Positions 45,448 to 55,586 of a stretch of 64,000 nucleotides of DNA are shown here, in pieces. The notes below the pieces were generated by a model that was not told where the DNA came from, ran no database searches, and saw only the letters and a program-made list of their open reading frames with translations. The stretch spans positions 18,909,701 to 18,973,700 of the forward strand of contig NC_065571.1 of the NCBI RefSeq assembly GCF_937616625.2, written 5' to 3'. A program made the translations under genes and the position numbers. Origin of the DNA: Mercurialis annua (lineage: Eukaryota; Streptophyta; Magnoliopsida; Malpighiales; Euphorbiaceae). Positions within the stretch are counted from its first letter, which is position 1. Each line of letters begins with the position of its first letter.

Positions 45448-48442
45448 TGTTGCCACTTTTACCCACTTGGTGAAGTGTTCACTGGCGACGATGAGGAACT
45501 TCATTTTGTTTTTCCTTCCCCACATGGCGAAGGGCAAAGGGCTCTCTAGGGATCCCTGTGGTACTGCTGGTTTATGGCTAACGTTGTCCTGCCTTTGGCA
45601 TTTGTCGCACTTTTTCACGAGTGCTTTGGCATCTTCCTTGATGGTTGGCCAATATTATCCTTATAGCATTGTTTTCCATGCTATTGTTGCGGCTCCTTCA
45701 TGGGCTCCGCATATACCTTCGTGTATTTATTTCAGGATGAGATGCCCATTTTCGGGTGATACACACTTCGACCATGGATGGGCCAAGGAAGTTTGAGAGA
45801 ACTTTGTCATGATACGAGTAATTTGCTGATTTTCGGATGATTCAGACTGCTTCGATGTTATCTTGTGGTAGTTCTTCTTGGTCCAGATATTTGATTATTG
45901 GAGTCATCAAATTATCAACTTCGTCGATTGCCATTATTTCTACTTCGTCGATGCTCGGTTGTTTCAAGGTTTCTTTCAGTTGCATCTTGCTGAAGAGGTT
46001 TCTGAGTTCGGAGGAAGATTTGGCTATGGCGTTCGCCTCGGTGTTTTGTTCCCGTGGGATTTGTATGATTTCCCATTGTCCTCCTTGTATCTCCAATCTT
46101 CAAAGCATCATTTGGACTTTCGTGAGGTATATGTTCATCCCTATCTCCTTTGCTTGATATTTGCCCTTAACTTGGTTTACTACCAATTGGGAATCGATGT
46201 AGAACTTTAGGATTTTTGTTTTTATCTCCAACGCTAAATCGAGTCCTACAATTAGGGCATCATATTCAGCGACACTGTTACTGGCCTCAAATCCAATTTT
46301 CACTTCGTATTCAATTTTGATTTTTCCGGGGCACTTTAAGATGGCCTCCGCTCTAGCTCCTTTTTCATTTGAAGCTCCGTCCACATGCAACTCTTATAAG
46401 TGGTTCGGAATTGTTTCTTCTTGTTCGCCAGGGGTTATTTCAGCTACGAAGTCCGCTAGTGCTTGTGCTTTGAGTGTTTGGCGAGGTTCGTAGCGGATAT
46501 CGTGTTTGCTTAATTGGATCGACCAATGGACAAGTCGCCGAGAAGTTTCGGGTCTTTGTATCGCCTTTCTCAGAGGTTGATTTGTTTTTACTATCACCTT
46601 GTGTCTCTGGAAATAGTATTTTAATTTTTTCGCTGTGGTCACCATGGCTAAAGCCATTTTTTCTATCTCCGGATATCTGGTCTCGGCTCCCTTCAACACT
46701 CAAATGATATAGTTGATGGGCTTGAGCTCTCATTCATCTTCTCTTACCAGCACCGTTCCAATTATTTCCTTTTTGGTACAGATGCATAAGTAGAGTGTTT
46801 CTCCTTTTAGTGGTCGGCTTAGGAGTGGTAGCGATGTTAAAAATTTCTTTAACTCCTCAAATGCCTCCTGGCATTCTTCATTTCAACTGAACTTCTGAGA
46901 ACCCTTAAGGGCTTTGAAGAACGGTAGGCATCTTTTGGCCGATCAAGACATAAATCTTCCTAGGGCAATGATTTCTCAATTCAGCTTTTGGATCTCGTTT
47001 ATGTTCCTGGGCGGCTTCATATCCATTATTGCTTTGATCTTCTCAGGATTCGCCTCTATTCCTATTTGAGATATCATGAATCCCATAAATTTCCCTCCTT
47101 TTACTTTGAATGCACATTTATCGGGGTTCAGCTTCATTCCAAATTTGTTCATAATTTTGAAGGTTTCTTCTAAATCTTTCGCATGGTTCTCTGCTTTCTC
47201 ACTCTTTATGATTAGGTCATCCATATATATTTGGACTCCCTTTCCTATCCCATCTTTGAACATGAAGTTCATCAACCTTTGGTACATTACTCCCGCATTT
47301 TTTAATCTGAATGGCATTGTTATGTAGCAGTATGTGCCACCTTCCTTAATAAATATTTTTTTCTTGATCTTCTTGTTTCATTGGTATTTGGTGATAACCC
47401 TGGGCAGTGTTGGCAAGCCTTATCATGGCGTGTCCTGTTGTTGAGTCAGCCATTTGATCTATGTCTGGCAAGGGATAGCTATCTTTTGGGCAAGCCTTGT
47501 TCAAGTCGGTATAGTCTACGCACATCCTGTCTTTTCCACTTGCTTTCTTTACGATGACCATATTGGCCACCCACTCGGAGTAGTGGACTTCTCGGATGAA
47601 TCCGACTTTTTGTAATTTTCCCACCTCCTCGGCTATTATCTTCTATTTTTCTTCAGAGAACTTTTTTTTCTTCTGTCTTACATGATTTTCCCCTTCGGCT
47701 ACGGTTAATTCGTGGGTTATGAATTGTGGATCTATCCCCACGATCTCAAAAGCTTTGGAGGCGAATGTCCCAATATTCTTTTTTAATATTGCCACGATAT
47801 CTTCTTCATGTTTAGGGTCTATGTCCACTCCCAAGTTTACTTTTTTCTCATCGTTTAGCTCCAGTTTTTTCATCTCGCCATCTCAAAAATTTCCTTTTGT
47901 TCAATGTCGTGATTCAAGATCTCTTCTATTGGCATCGCCTCGAATGATTTTGAGACTAATTTGTCATAAAAATTGTTGGCCGTAGCTTGGCTTCCTTGGA
48001 TTGTGACGATTCCTGTTTTCGTTGGGATTTTCATTGTTAAGGCCTTTATGCTGGTTATGGCTGCGGACGAAAGGCCTCTCCAAAATTGCGTTGTATGGTA
48101 GATCGATGTCTATGATGCTGAATAGCGTTGGTAATTCTTCGTCCTTCTTTCTCTTCCTAATTTCACACCAAGTACGATTGTTCCCATTGGCTTGATGGGA
48201 CATCAACCAAATTCTTTTAATGGGGTTGCGTTTCTTTTCAGTTCTGGTATGACTCTTCCAAGGCTTTCATAGGCCTTCTTTTTCATCAAGTTGACGACAT
48301 TTCCTTCATCGATTAGTATCCTTTTTACGTTCGAATGCTCAATCACCATGGCTACGACCAGGGTGTCATAATGGGCTTGGTTGATCCTTCCAATATGACT
48401 ACCGTCAAAAGTCATTGGTGGCAATATTTCCGTCTCTTGCAT
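45448..48442 (-). pseudogene. Tat-lineage pol, protease-RT-RNaseH-aRNH-integrase N-terminus (first part), decayed
   Basis: In order on the minus strand: protease (48442-47964; ILIDEGNVVNLM where DSG is expected, then NAILERPF). RT (47873-46976): KDRMCVDYTDLNKACPKDSY, then LANTAQGYHQIPM where the catalytic Asp of motif A is lost, MPFRLKNAGVMYQRLMNFMF, and YMDDLIIKS intact. RNase H (46699-46394): ETRYPEIEKMALAMV, HDIRYEPRQ. A second archaeal-type RNase H (46390-46100): HVDGASNEKGA, NSVAEYDALIVGLDLA, YIDSQLVVNQVKGKY. Integrase zinc/core start (45618-45448): KKCDKCQRQ, FTKWVKVA. Many frameshifts separate the blocks. The second RNase H places it in the Tat lineage. gag is absent. Confidence 0.9.
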
Positions 48443-48554
48443 TTAGGTCTGATCTATCAGAAGTCATCCCTACAATGAGAATTTGTTTTTAGAGTTCAGA
48501 AAAGCAACTTCTAGTCTGAAGTTTTTCGAGCTTTTTCCCATATACGACGCCAAT
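48443..48554 (-). other. Leader and primer site of the left Tat copy; gag missing
   Basis: Only about 110 bp separate the protease from the LTR. Next to the LTR the minus strand reads TGGCGTCGTATATGGG (48537-48552), which fits the TGGCG... primer site used by Tat relatives. An ordinary element would have gag here, so gag has been deleted. Confidence 0.75.
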
Positions 48555-49134
48555 TGATAGAGTCTACCTTCTGATCAATGATTTAACCTGAAAATAGGGT
48601 AGCAGCTAATCGGACTGTGGTTGTCTGATTACCTCTCCGATGCTAAAGTCAGTAGCGTCTTAAGAAGTGTTTTGTTTATATAAATGTAATTATGTGTATA
48701 GGCATACCTCAGGCTCTTTATATAGTAGTTGAATGCATAACTAGTAGACATTGAATAGGAAATTGATTCCTATTTAACAGGATCTTACCTTGAATCGGAA
48801 AGAGGTTTCCTATTCAAGTAAAAGTCTTATTCAGGAATATCTGCTGAATAAGCTTATCTTCCTAAGTTGGAGTTTGTATCCAAATAGGAAAGGTACTTCG
48901 CAGATCACGTTCTTGGGCGAATCCCTCGGGTGACGCGCTTTATCTGAGTCTTCAGGGGGTTGGCCTTATTTTCATGGTTCGGTCTATTCCTTTGATCAAG
49001 GCGAATATTTTGGGATGCGGTCCTCGATATTGTTTAGCTTTCAACTCTTTGGGTTAAAGTGTGCTATTATCTTGGAGGACGAGTCTTGTGTGGCTCGACC
49101 TCATTGTAGTTATGGTAGGATTCAGTATCCATCA
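48555..49134 (-). mobile_element. Tat-lineage LTR (580 bp), shared between two internal copies
   Basis: On the minus strand it starts TGATGGATACTGAATCC and ends GTAGACTCTATCA, giving TG...CA with TGAT/ATCA ends. The primer site of the left internal copy abuts one end and the G-rich polypurine tract of the right internal copy abuts the other. It is therefore both the 5' LTR of one and the 3' LTR of the other. A CTATATAAAGA TATA box is at 48715-48725. Confidence 0.82.
48715..48725 (-). promoter_or_regulatory. TATA box of the Tat LTR
   Basis: The minus strand reads CTATATAAAGA, about 410 bp into the 580-bp LTR, pointing toward the left internal region. Confidence 0.65.
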
Positions 49135-49138
49135 TTAG

Positions 49139-49158
49139 CCCCCCCCCCCCCCCCCCCC
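49139..49158 (-). other. Homopolymer polypurine tract (G20)
   Basis: Twenty Cs on the plus strand, i.e. G20 on the element's sense strand, lie four bases from the LTR end. Position and purity fit a PPT; the length is probably variable and a sequencing risk. Confidence 0.75.
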
Positions 49159-49426
49159 GAAAGTGAGCTAAGGTCTTGGTATTCATACATTGTTAAATTT
49201 TAGCTTTGTTTGGAGCGAGTCGATTTATGTTCAGGCGTGTCGTTTTGCTTGCTTGTCAAGATTTCCTTATTTTATCTTTTCGCCATATGTCAGTCATTGG
49301 TTGTCATCTTTATTGGATTAGAGACAAATGTCGTGTTTGCGACATTTGTCGACCATCCGTTGTGGTGCTTAGGGTTCCGTTTCTTTGATTTTCTAACCCT
49401 CAGCACTACAGTTTCTGGGGATTTGA

Positions 49427-49437
49427 GTATATATATA
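49427..49437 (+). promoter_or_regulatory. TATA box for the antisense gene
   Basis: GTATATATATAG lies about 370 bp upstream of the ATG at 49807, with a pyrimidine-rich leader after it (TTCTTCTTCTTTTACTTC) and a possible leader intron (CTCCAG/GTATTTTC at 49596). It lies outside the LTR, so the antisense gene seems to have its own promoter. Confidence 0.5.
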
Positions 49438-49806
49438 GTTTTACAATTTCTTCTTCTTTTACTTCAGATTTTTCATTCTGATTCTTCTATTTCTAATTCT
49501 TCTATTTATGTGCTTTCTTCATTTGGCTCCATTGTTTCAAGATTCCTCATTTCAGAGTTGCTTCTTATCTTTCTTTTGATCCAGCCTATCTAATCTCCAG
49601 GTATTTTCAGCGCCTTAACTTGATTATTTTGACTTTTTGAGTTTTATTCGTCTATTGTTTGGAAGTTCCTTTTGTTCTTGTTGTTTTCCTTCTTTCTGGG
49701 TTTCTATTCTTGATTTTCTCTTGCTTTCTGCTTGCTTTGATCTTTTTTGATTTAAACTTTTCATTCGTTCTCTGTTCCCTCCCCCCATTTTGTTTTAATT
49801 CAAAAA

Positions 49807-51311
49807 ATGTGTGAGGAAGCTGAAGGGACTCGGGGTGCTCGTGATGATCTGGATCATACCCGTAGTTCCCTGTCTTCTGAGCAAATTATTGAGTTTGCTC
49901 AAGATTTTGATATTCCCGAGTCGTATCTAGTTGTAAAGCCTGCTTCGAAGTATTGGGCTAATCGTGTTATGGGCTCGCCTGAAAAGATCGTTGTTTTTCA
50001 TGAGCTGCTCGTAGCCGGTTTACGATTTCCCTTAAAGCCTTTAATTAGAGATGTATGCGAAAATTTAGGTGTTCCGCTCGGGCAGCTTCATTTTATTGCT
50101 GTTCGTATTATTTATTCTTTTCTCGAGTCTTGTATATCTCGTGGTCAAGAACCTTCTTTGAGCTTATTCAATTATTTTTATACTTTTTTCCGCCGAAAGG
50201 ACGAGGAATTCATTTTTTCTGGCGGTAGGCCAAACCGTTTTCTTTTCGTTCTTCCTTATTCCTTTAAGGGTTCGACCCCTAATTTCTTCTTGGTCCAGCA
50301 CTCTTCTTTTTCTTCTTTAGCGCAGGGCTTTCCTGAGAGTAAAGTCTCTCTTTCTTCTCTTTCAATACTATTTGATGAAGAGAAAGACTTCGCCTAGTCT
50401 CTTTTATTGGACTCCAAGGCTAGTAAGCCAAAATATAGTGTTCTTTTAGAGCAATATTTGAGTCGTCGTGATTTGTTTTTAGCGGATCTACCTGCTGGAG
50501 TTATTTTTTTCTCACTTTATTTCATTTTATTTATTATTTGTAGGATGTCAACTTCCCTCAATCACCTTCTTGAAAAAATTTCAGTGGACATGGGTGAGAT
50601 GACTAGCAATGTTCCTGATCCGGCTGCTATTCCAAATCCAAACGCTGAAAGCGTCTTGGTGGGTGCTTCAGAGGTTTTATTAAGCCTTGCGAAGCTACCC
50701 AAGGTTTCTCCTGAGGGTTCGGAGGCTTCGAGCCTTAAAAGGCGTATTTCAGGGGATCGCATTGGTCCTTCCGGCCCTGCTGCCAAGAAGCTCAAGAAAA
50801 AGGCTTCTAAGGAAACTTCTCCCAGGGATGCCCCGAAGTTTGTTGAATAGGTGGAAAAGCAGGATCCCCCCGGACTTTCAGACGCTAAGGTTCTTCATGC
50901 TTGTGGAGAATGTCTTAGTTGGGGGAGACGTGGAGTCTGTTGACTGCGAGCATGGCGAATTAAGATTAGGCTGAATTCACTTGTCTCGGCATATTTTCGG
51001 TTAGTTTATTTCTGTTTTTCTTATTATTCTTCATTTTGTCTTCCTAACTTTATTTTTCATTTTTTCAGATGATACAGGCGGTGACTGTTCTGGAGAAACA
51101 TCGTCAAGCCACAGTAGATAAGCTGGATCAGCTAAGGAAGGAGTATGCTTCATGGATAACTGAGAAGAAGGAACTTCAGGCTTCCTTAAACGAGCCAGAT
51201 GCTCTGAATCTGCAACTCATTTTTTCGAGGACCGCCAAGGAGAAGGAGATCACCATTTTGGAGACTCTCCTGAAGACTTTGTCTGAGAAGATCGAGTCTC
51301 TAAAGGCCTCT
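49807..51311 (+). pseudogene. Antisense extra gene of Tat element, right copy (Transposase_28-like), truncated
   Basis: Starts MCEEAEGTRGARDDLDHTRS, then SYLVVKPASKYWANRV, LVAGLRFPLKPLIRDVCENL, SLSLFNYFYTFFRRKDEEFI, FVLPYSFKGSTPNFFLVQHS. This first ~200 residues resemble the putative gypsy-type transposon domain family. A stop at 50395 (DFA*) replaces His in the left copy; after it come ASKPKYSVLLEQYL, MSTSLNHLLEK and the basic segment AAKKLKKKASKE. A 69-nt intron (51000-51068) precedes a coiled-coil exon (LEKHRQATVDKLDQLRKEYA ... LETLLKTLSEKIESLKAS), which is cut by LTR D at 51312. A shorter intron near 50512 is possible but below usual plant size. The protein could be nuclear and self-associating. 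Confidence 0.8.
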
Positions 51312-53037
51312 TGTAATACCCCGTGTGTCTGACGTTGTCAAAGTAGGCAACGTGTCTAAATTTAAACAGTTAAAGCGGCTAGAAAAGGAATTATCGGAAA
51401 ATAATTAAATAAAAGAGAACCCGAGTAGGTCGATATTGAGATTTTAATAAGAAAATTTTAATATCAAGAATTTCATAAAGGAAATGGAATTAGACTAAAA
51501 AAAGGAAAATATGGAAAAGTGGATAAAGTGCACTTAGGCTCGAAAAAATTGGATAATAAGGATTTAATTCCCGGAAAATGGAAATTTAATAGATTATTGA
51601 CGGGAATTTGTACTTATAAAAATAATATCGAATAATTGGATATCGATATTTGTTAAAGCAAAATTTGAAAGGAAAAAGTGAGAAAAACTGCATTTTAGCT
51701 CAAATTGGAATTTGAGCGTTTTAGCCGAAAATTGCAAAAAAATAAATTACCGGAGATGGAATTATGAGATATTTGGGTGATGTTATTTATTTGGAAAATA
51801 AATAATATAAAATTTATCGAGGAGTAAAAATCGGTATTCAATTGATGAAATCGGACAAGTTTTAAGTTAGAAATCGAAACAGTTTGAGTCGATTTCTTTA
51901 AGAACTAAAGATGGCTTTTTGCCATAATTATAAATAGAAGGGAAATGAATTTCTATTCAGCAAACATCATTTCATTCAGCTGAAATGGAAAAATTCCGTA
52001 GGTCTCTTCTTCCTCAAACACCCATTTTCACACCATATCTCTTTCGTTTCTTAACGGAATTGAGCGATTCTCGCGGCCACGGGACGAGGAAAGGATCCTC
52101 TACTTGATTATGGTTTCAATTTGAGGTAAATTTCAACGTTTCCACTTAGGTTTTGCTGAGTTTCAGTTCGGGTTTTGAGATTAAGTTAGAGTTTTTGTGT
52201 GTTGATAATTGATAGGTGATATGGAGCTTGGAATGGGTGATATGGAAGGTGAAATTGAGCTTGGACCTTAGGCTTTGACTCTCCATCAAGGTGAGGTATA
52301 TACTCTGATTTTAATTAAGTAATTGTTGAATGAAGTTGTTGAGAAGTGAGCTAGGATGTTTGGCAATTGTGAAATAAAATATGGTGTTTTGATGGTTCAA
52401 GTGTTAGAATTATGTCGCCGAGGATTGAACTTTTGATAGAAATATTGGACTAGGGTTTCGGCCATAATGAAAATTAGGGGCATAAGAGTTTAAATGATAA
52501 TTTCATACTTGGATTAAGGGTAATTAGTGATGAATTAGAGCTGAAATTGAATAATAATGTTGAATGAAAACTTAGATGGAAAATGATGGTTTAATAGCAT
52601 GAAATGTAATGGTTAAGCTGAATTTGATGGTGAGTTGTGAGAGTTGTGATGAGGGTATATGGTGGCTGAACTATGTTGTTAAGGAAGCAGAATATAAATT
52701 AGAGTTTAAGTATCAGCATGATATAGGTTACGATTAAAGTTAACATAAACTAGTTCGACGTCTTGCAGAAACTTATTCTGCATAACAGCCTTATTACAAG
52801 GGCAATATCTTGAGCTATATAGCTCCAAATTAAGTTCTACAGTTTAGCCTCTAAGTGGCTCAAATAAATCAGAACATTATGTCGCGCAAAGCAGTTCTGA
52901 AATTTAGGACAACCCTAAGTTATTAACTTCGGAGCCAAATTCCGACACCTTCGGGTGCTAATCTCAGTCCGAGACCTAAACGAAAGTTGTAGGCGACGTT
53001 CTGAACATTAAGAATATCAATTTTGTTTAGGAATTGG
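51312..53037 (+). mobile_element. LTR D, first part (about 3.26-kb LTR split by C)
   Basis: It starts TGTAATACCCCG inside the coiled-coil exon of the right antisense gene (flank CCTCT at 51307-51311 is a possible TSD). It is interrupted at 53037 by element C; the last five bases, ATTGG (53033-53037), are C's TSD. It continues at 62458. It is longer than F/B/C LTRs and lacks a dyad array, like solo LTR G. Confidence 0.87.
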
Positions 53038-53519
53038 TGTCACGACCCAAATTATTGAGCCGAGACCGGCGCTAGGGAATGGGAGTGGTAGCTCCGAAAC
53101 CCGTAGCAAGCCTAAAACAGTTATAAATTTTTCGCATTTAAAAGTATAATATTGTTTATAAAACATTTTCGGAAATCTCTTTTAAATAATATAATTATAG
53201 TTATTAAAATATTATATCAGAGTTTACATTTAAAATATCATTTGAAGTTAAAGCGTCTATCTAATACTGACAACTACTGACTACTGCAGCTCTAGGAACT
53301 TATACTTGTGCAAGTCCAATGACTTCTGGCACAATGGAGGTGGCTTGTCTGATCTGACTTCTAATACCTGCAAACATCAGAGTGAGGGGTCAGTATTTGG
53401 GAAAATACTGAGTGAGTTTGCAAGTTACTAATGGTATTATTAAAATTATAACATCGCATACTCAAAATATAATTTATGATTTTTCATTTAATAACTATCA
53501 TACTTAACCTCATCCACCA

Positions 53520-53799
53520 GACATCGATAGCAAAGCCAATTGATGTATCCAACATGTCTGACATCGATAGAGAAGCCAACCGATGTATCCTATATGTCTG
53601 ACATCGATAGCGAAGCCAACCAATGTATCCTATATGCCTGACATCGATAACGAAGCCAACCGATGTATCTCATACGCCTGACATCGATAGCGAAGCCAAC
53701 CGATGTATCTCATACGCCTGACATCGATAGCGAAGTCAACCGATGTATCTCATACGTCTGACATCGATAGCGAAACCAACCGATGTGTCTAATTCGAAT
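53520..53799. repeat. 40-bp tandem repeat, seven units (C 3' LTR)
   Basis: The unit is GACATCGATAGCGAAGCCAA plus CCGATGTATCTCATACGCCT. Each unit can fold (ACATCG pairs with CGATGT). The sibling LTR has six units. Confidence 0.95.
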
Positions 53800-54407
53800 C
53801 GCACGAGCTAATCTCTTATATTTCATACAGACTAGAGACATTACCACAAAGTTGATATATCAAAGCAATCGAACATAACAACATCCCATACAAACAAATC
53901 ATATAAATGCGATGTATTTTACAAAAATACTTATCATATATGAAATTAGCTTTTATAAATAATACGCGAAAGTAAGATGCAACTCACAGAAACCGCTATT
54001 CCTTATACCCGAACGTAAGCTCCAAGAGATTGGCCCGTCAATCTTTGCTGAGTTCCTTGGTTTGTCATACTCGTAGCTCGATATCCCGTCACATCTATCA
54101 TAGGATTCTATCATTAAAACGTATACTTAAAGAATCTATTGTAATGATTATTCTAATCACCAAACATGACCAAAAGCGCAAAACATAAGCCGTCGCGTTA
54201 TAAACGTATCTTTCTTGATATCTATTACCGAATCTCATTCTTACACTTTCTTAATACCATTAGTGGTGTTTAACTAATCAATTAAGCCATGCTTAATATG
54301 CCCATTCCAAAAACCTAGCTCAAAACGTCAAGTTCCATGTCCATTTCATGCTTTTGGAAGCTATTTTTCGCTCCCGGAGGTCCCCCGGAGGTCACGATCG
54401 AAGTAGG

Positions 54408-54570
54408 GCACGTCGTGCTAGCTTGGCACGTCGTGCCCTTCAATTTTCATGAAGGGCACGTTGTGCCCTTCCTTGTGCACGTCGTGCACCCCTAGTGGGG
54501 CACGTCGTGCACCCTTGTGGCGCACGTCGCGCACCAGCACGACGTGCTGAAGTGCAACACGTCGTGCACC
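54408..54570. repeat. Leader dyad array, C 3' LTR
   Basis: Seven to eight GGCACGTCGTGCC / GTGCACGTCGTGCAC palindromes, including a longer GAAGGGCAC...GTGCCCTTC pair around 54449. Confidence 0.88.
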
Positions 54571-55586
54571 AATCGGGTGCGACGTTTTCCGGCGTCTCCG
54601 GAACATTTCCGGAGCTCCAAAACTCCCAAAACTCATACCAATTCATTTAAACACATTATACACACTTTTTCACTTCGAAATCAATCCTAAACGCTCCAAA
54701 ATGTCGAATTCAATATAAATACAATCTAAACCGCAAAACAGCCCCCTATTTTTCATTTTTCGTGGTAAAGACATAGAAATCACCTTGTTTGAATGCTAAG
54801 GGATGGTAGAGGCTTGAATTCCGAAGAGATCGACGCAAAAATCGTTCGAAACAGACGTCGAACAGAGAAACGGCGAGCGAACGGAGTTTTTGATCGATAA
54901 ACTAAAGCTTCTGGATTCTCTTTCTCTGATTTCTTATTCATACTCATTCTTATATATATATCTTGGTTAATTAATCATTCTAATCCCTCTTTTCTTTATT
55001 TGTTACGGTTTATCCTTTAAACTTTTCTTTTGTTCAGTTTAGTCCTTCGCTTAATCGATTAACCCTTTAACCAATTTGTATACGTATTATTTATATCTAA
55101 TAAATAATACTAACCCAAAATTATCATTTTTCCGTCAATGATCTTCTAATTGCTATTCGCGAAGCTCAACTGGATAATTTACACTTTGGTCCTTGAACTT
55201 TTCAAAAGTTGCAATTTAGCCCAAACGCATCCGCGTCCAAATTTTAAAAGGTCTCCGATTGACCCGAAATTTTTACCACAATTACTATAAAACATTTCGC
55301 GGACCTTGGCGAAATAATTTCTCTTTTCGTGACTCAACTGGTCAAATTACCACTTTAGTCCCTGAACTTTATTTTGGGGCTTTTCTCGATATTTTTCCTT
55401 TCAACTCCAGTTCTAACATTAGAACTGAAATATAATATTTAATTCTTCGCTAATATCATTTCTGAAACCGATCTATTAAAACTTATTTATCTTAAATTCT
55501 TGGAAAATTTTCCGATATCGCCACCCCGGCGACTCGAAACTGGACACGTGGCCCAATTAAATAATTAAATCTTTTGGGGTATTACA

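Larger units (their letters stand above)
53038..55586 (-). mobile_element. Element C 3' LTR (2549 bp)
   Basis: It runs TGTCACGACCC ... GGGGTATTACA on the plus strand, followed by a polypyrimidine (PPT complement; TTCTTCCCCCC). It is almost identical to 59928-62457 over long stretches. It contains seven 40-bp repeats (53520-53799) and a dyad array (54408-54570). Confidence 0.93.

Noticed and set aside
53520..53799. 40-bp regular repeats resembling a CRISPR array
   Set aside because: The repeats are directly adjacent without unique spacers, lie inside a plant LTR and have no cas genes.
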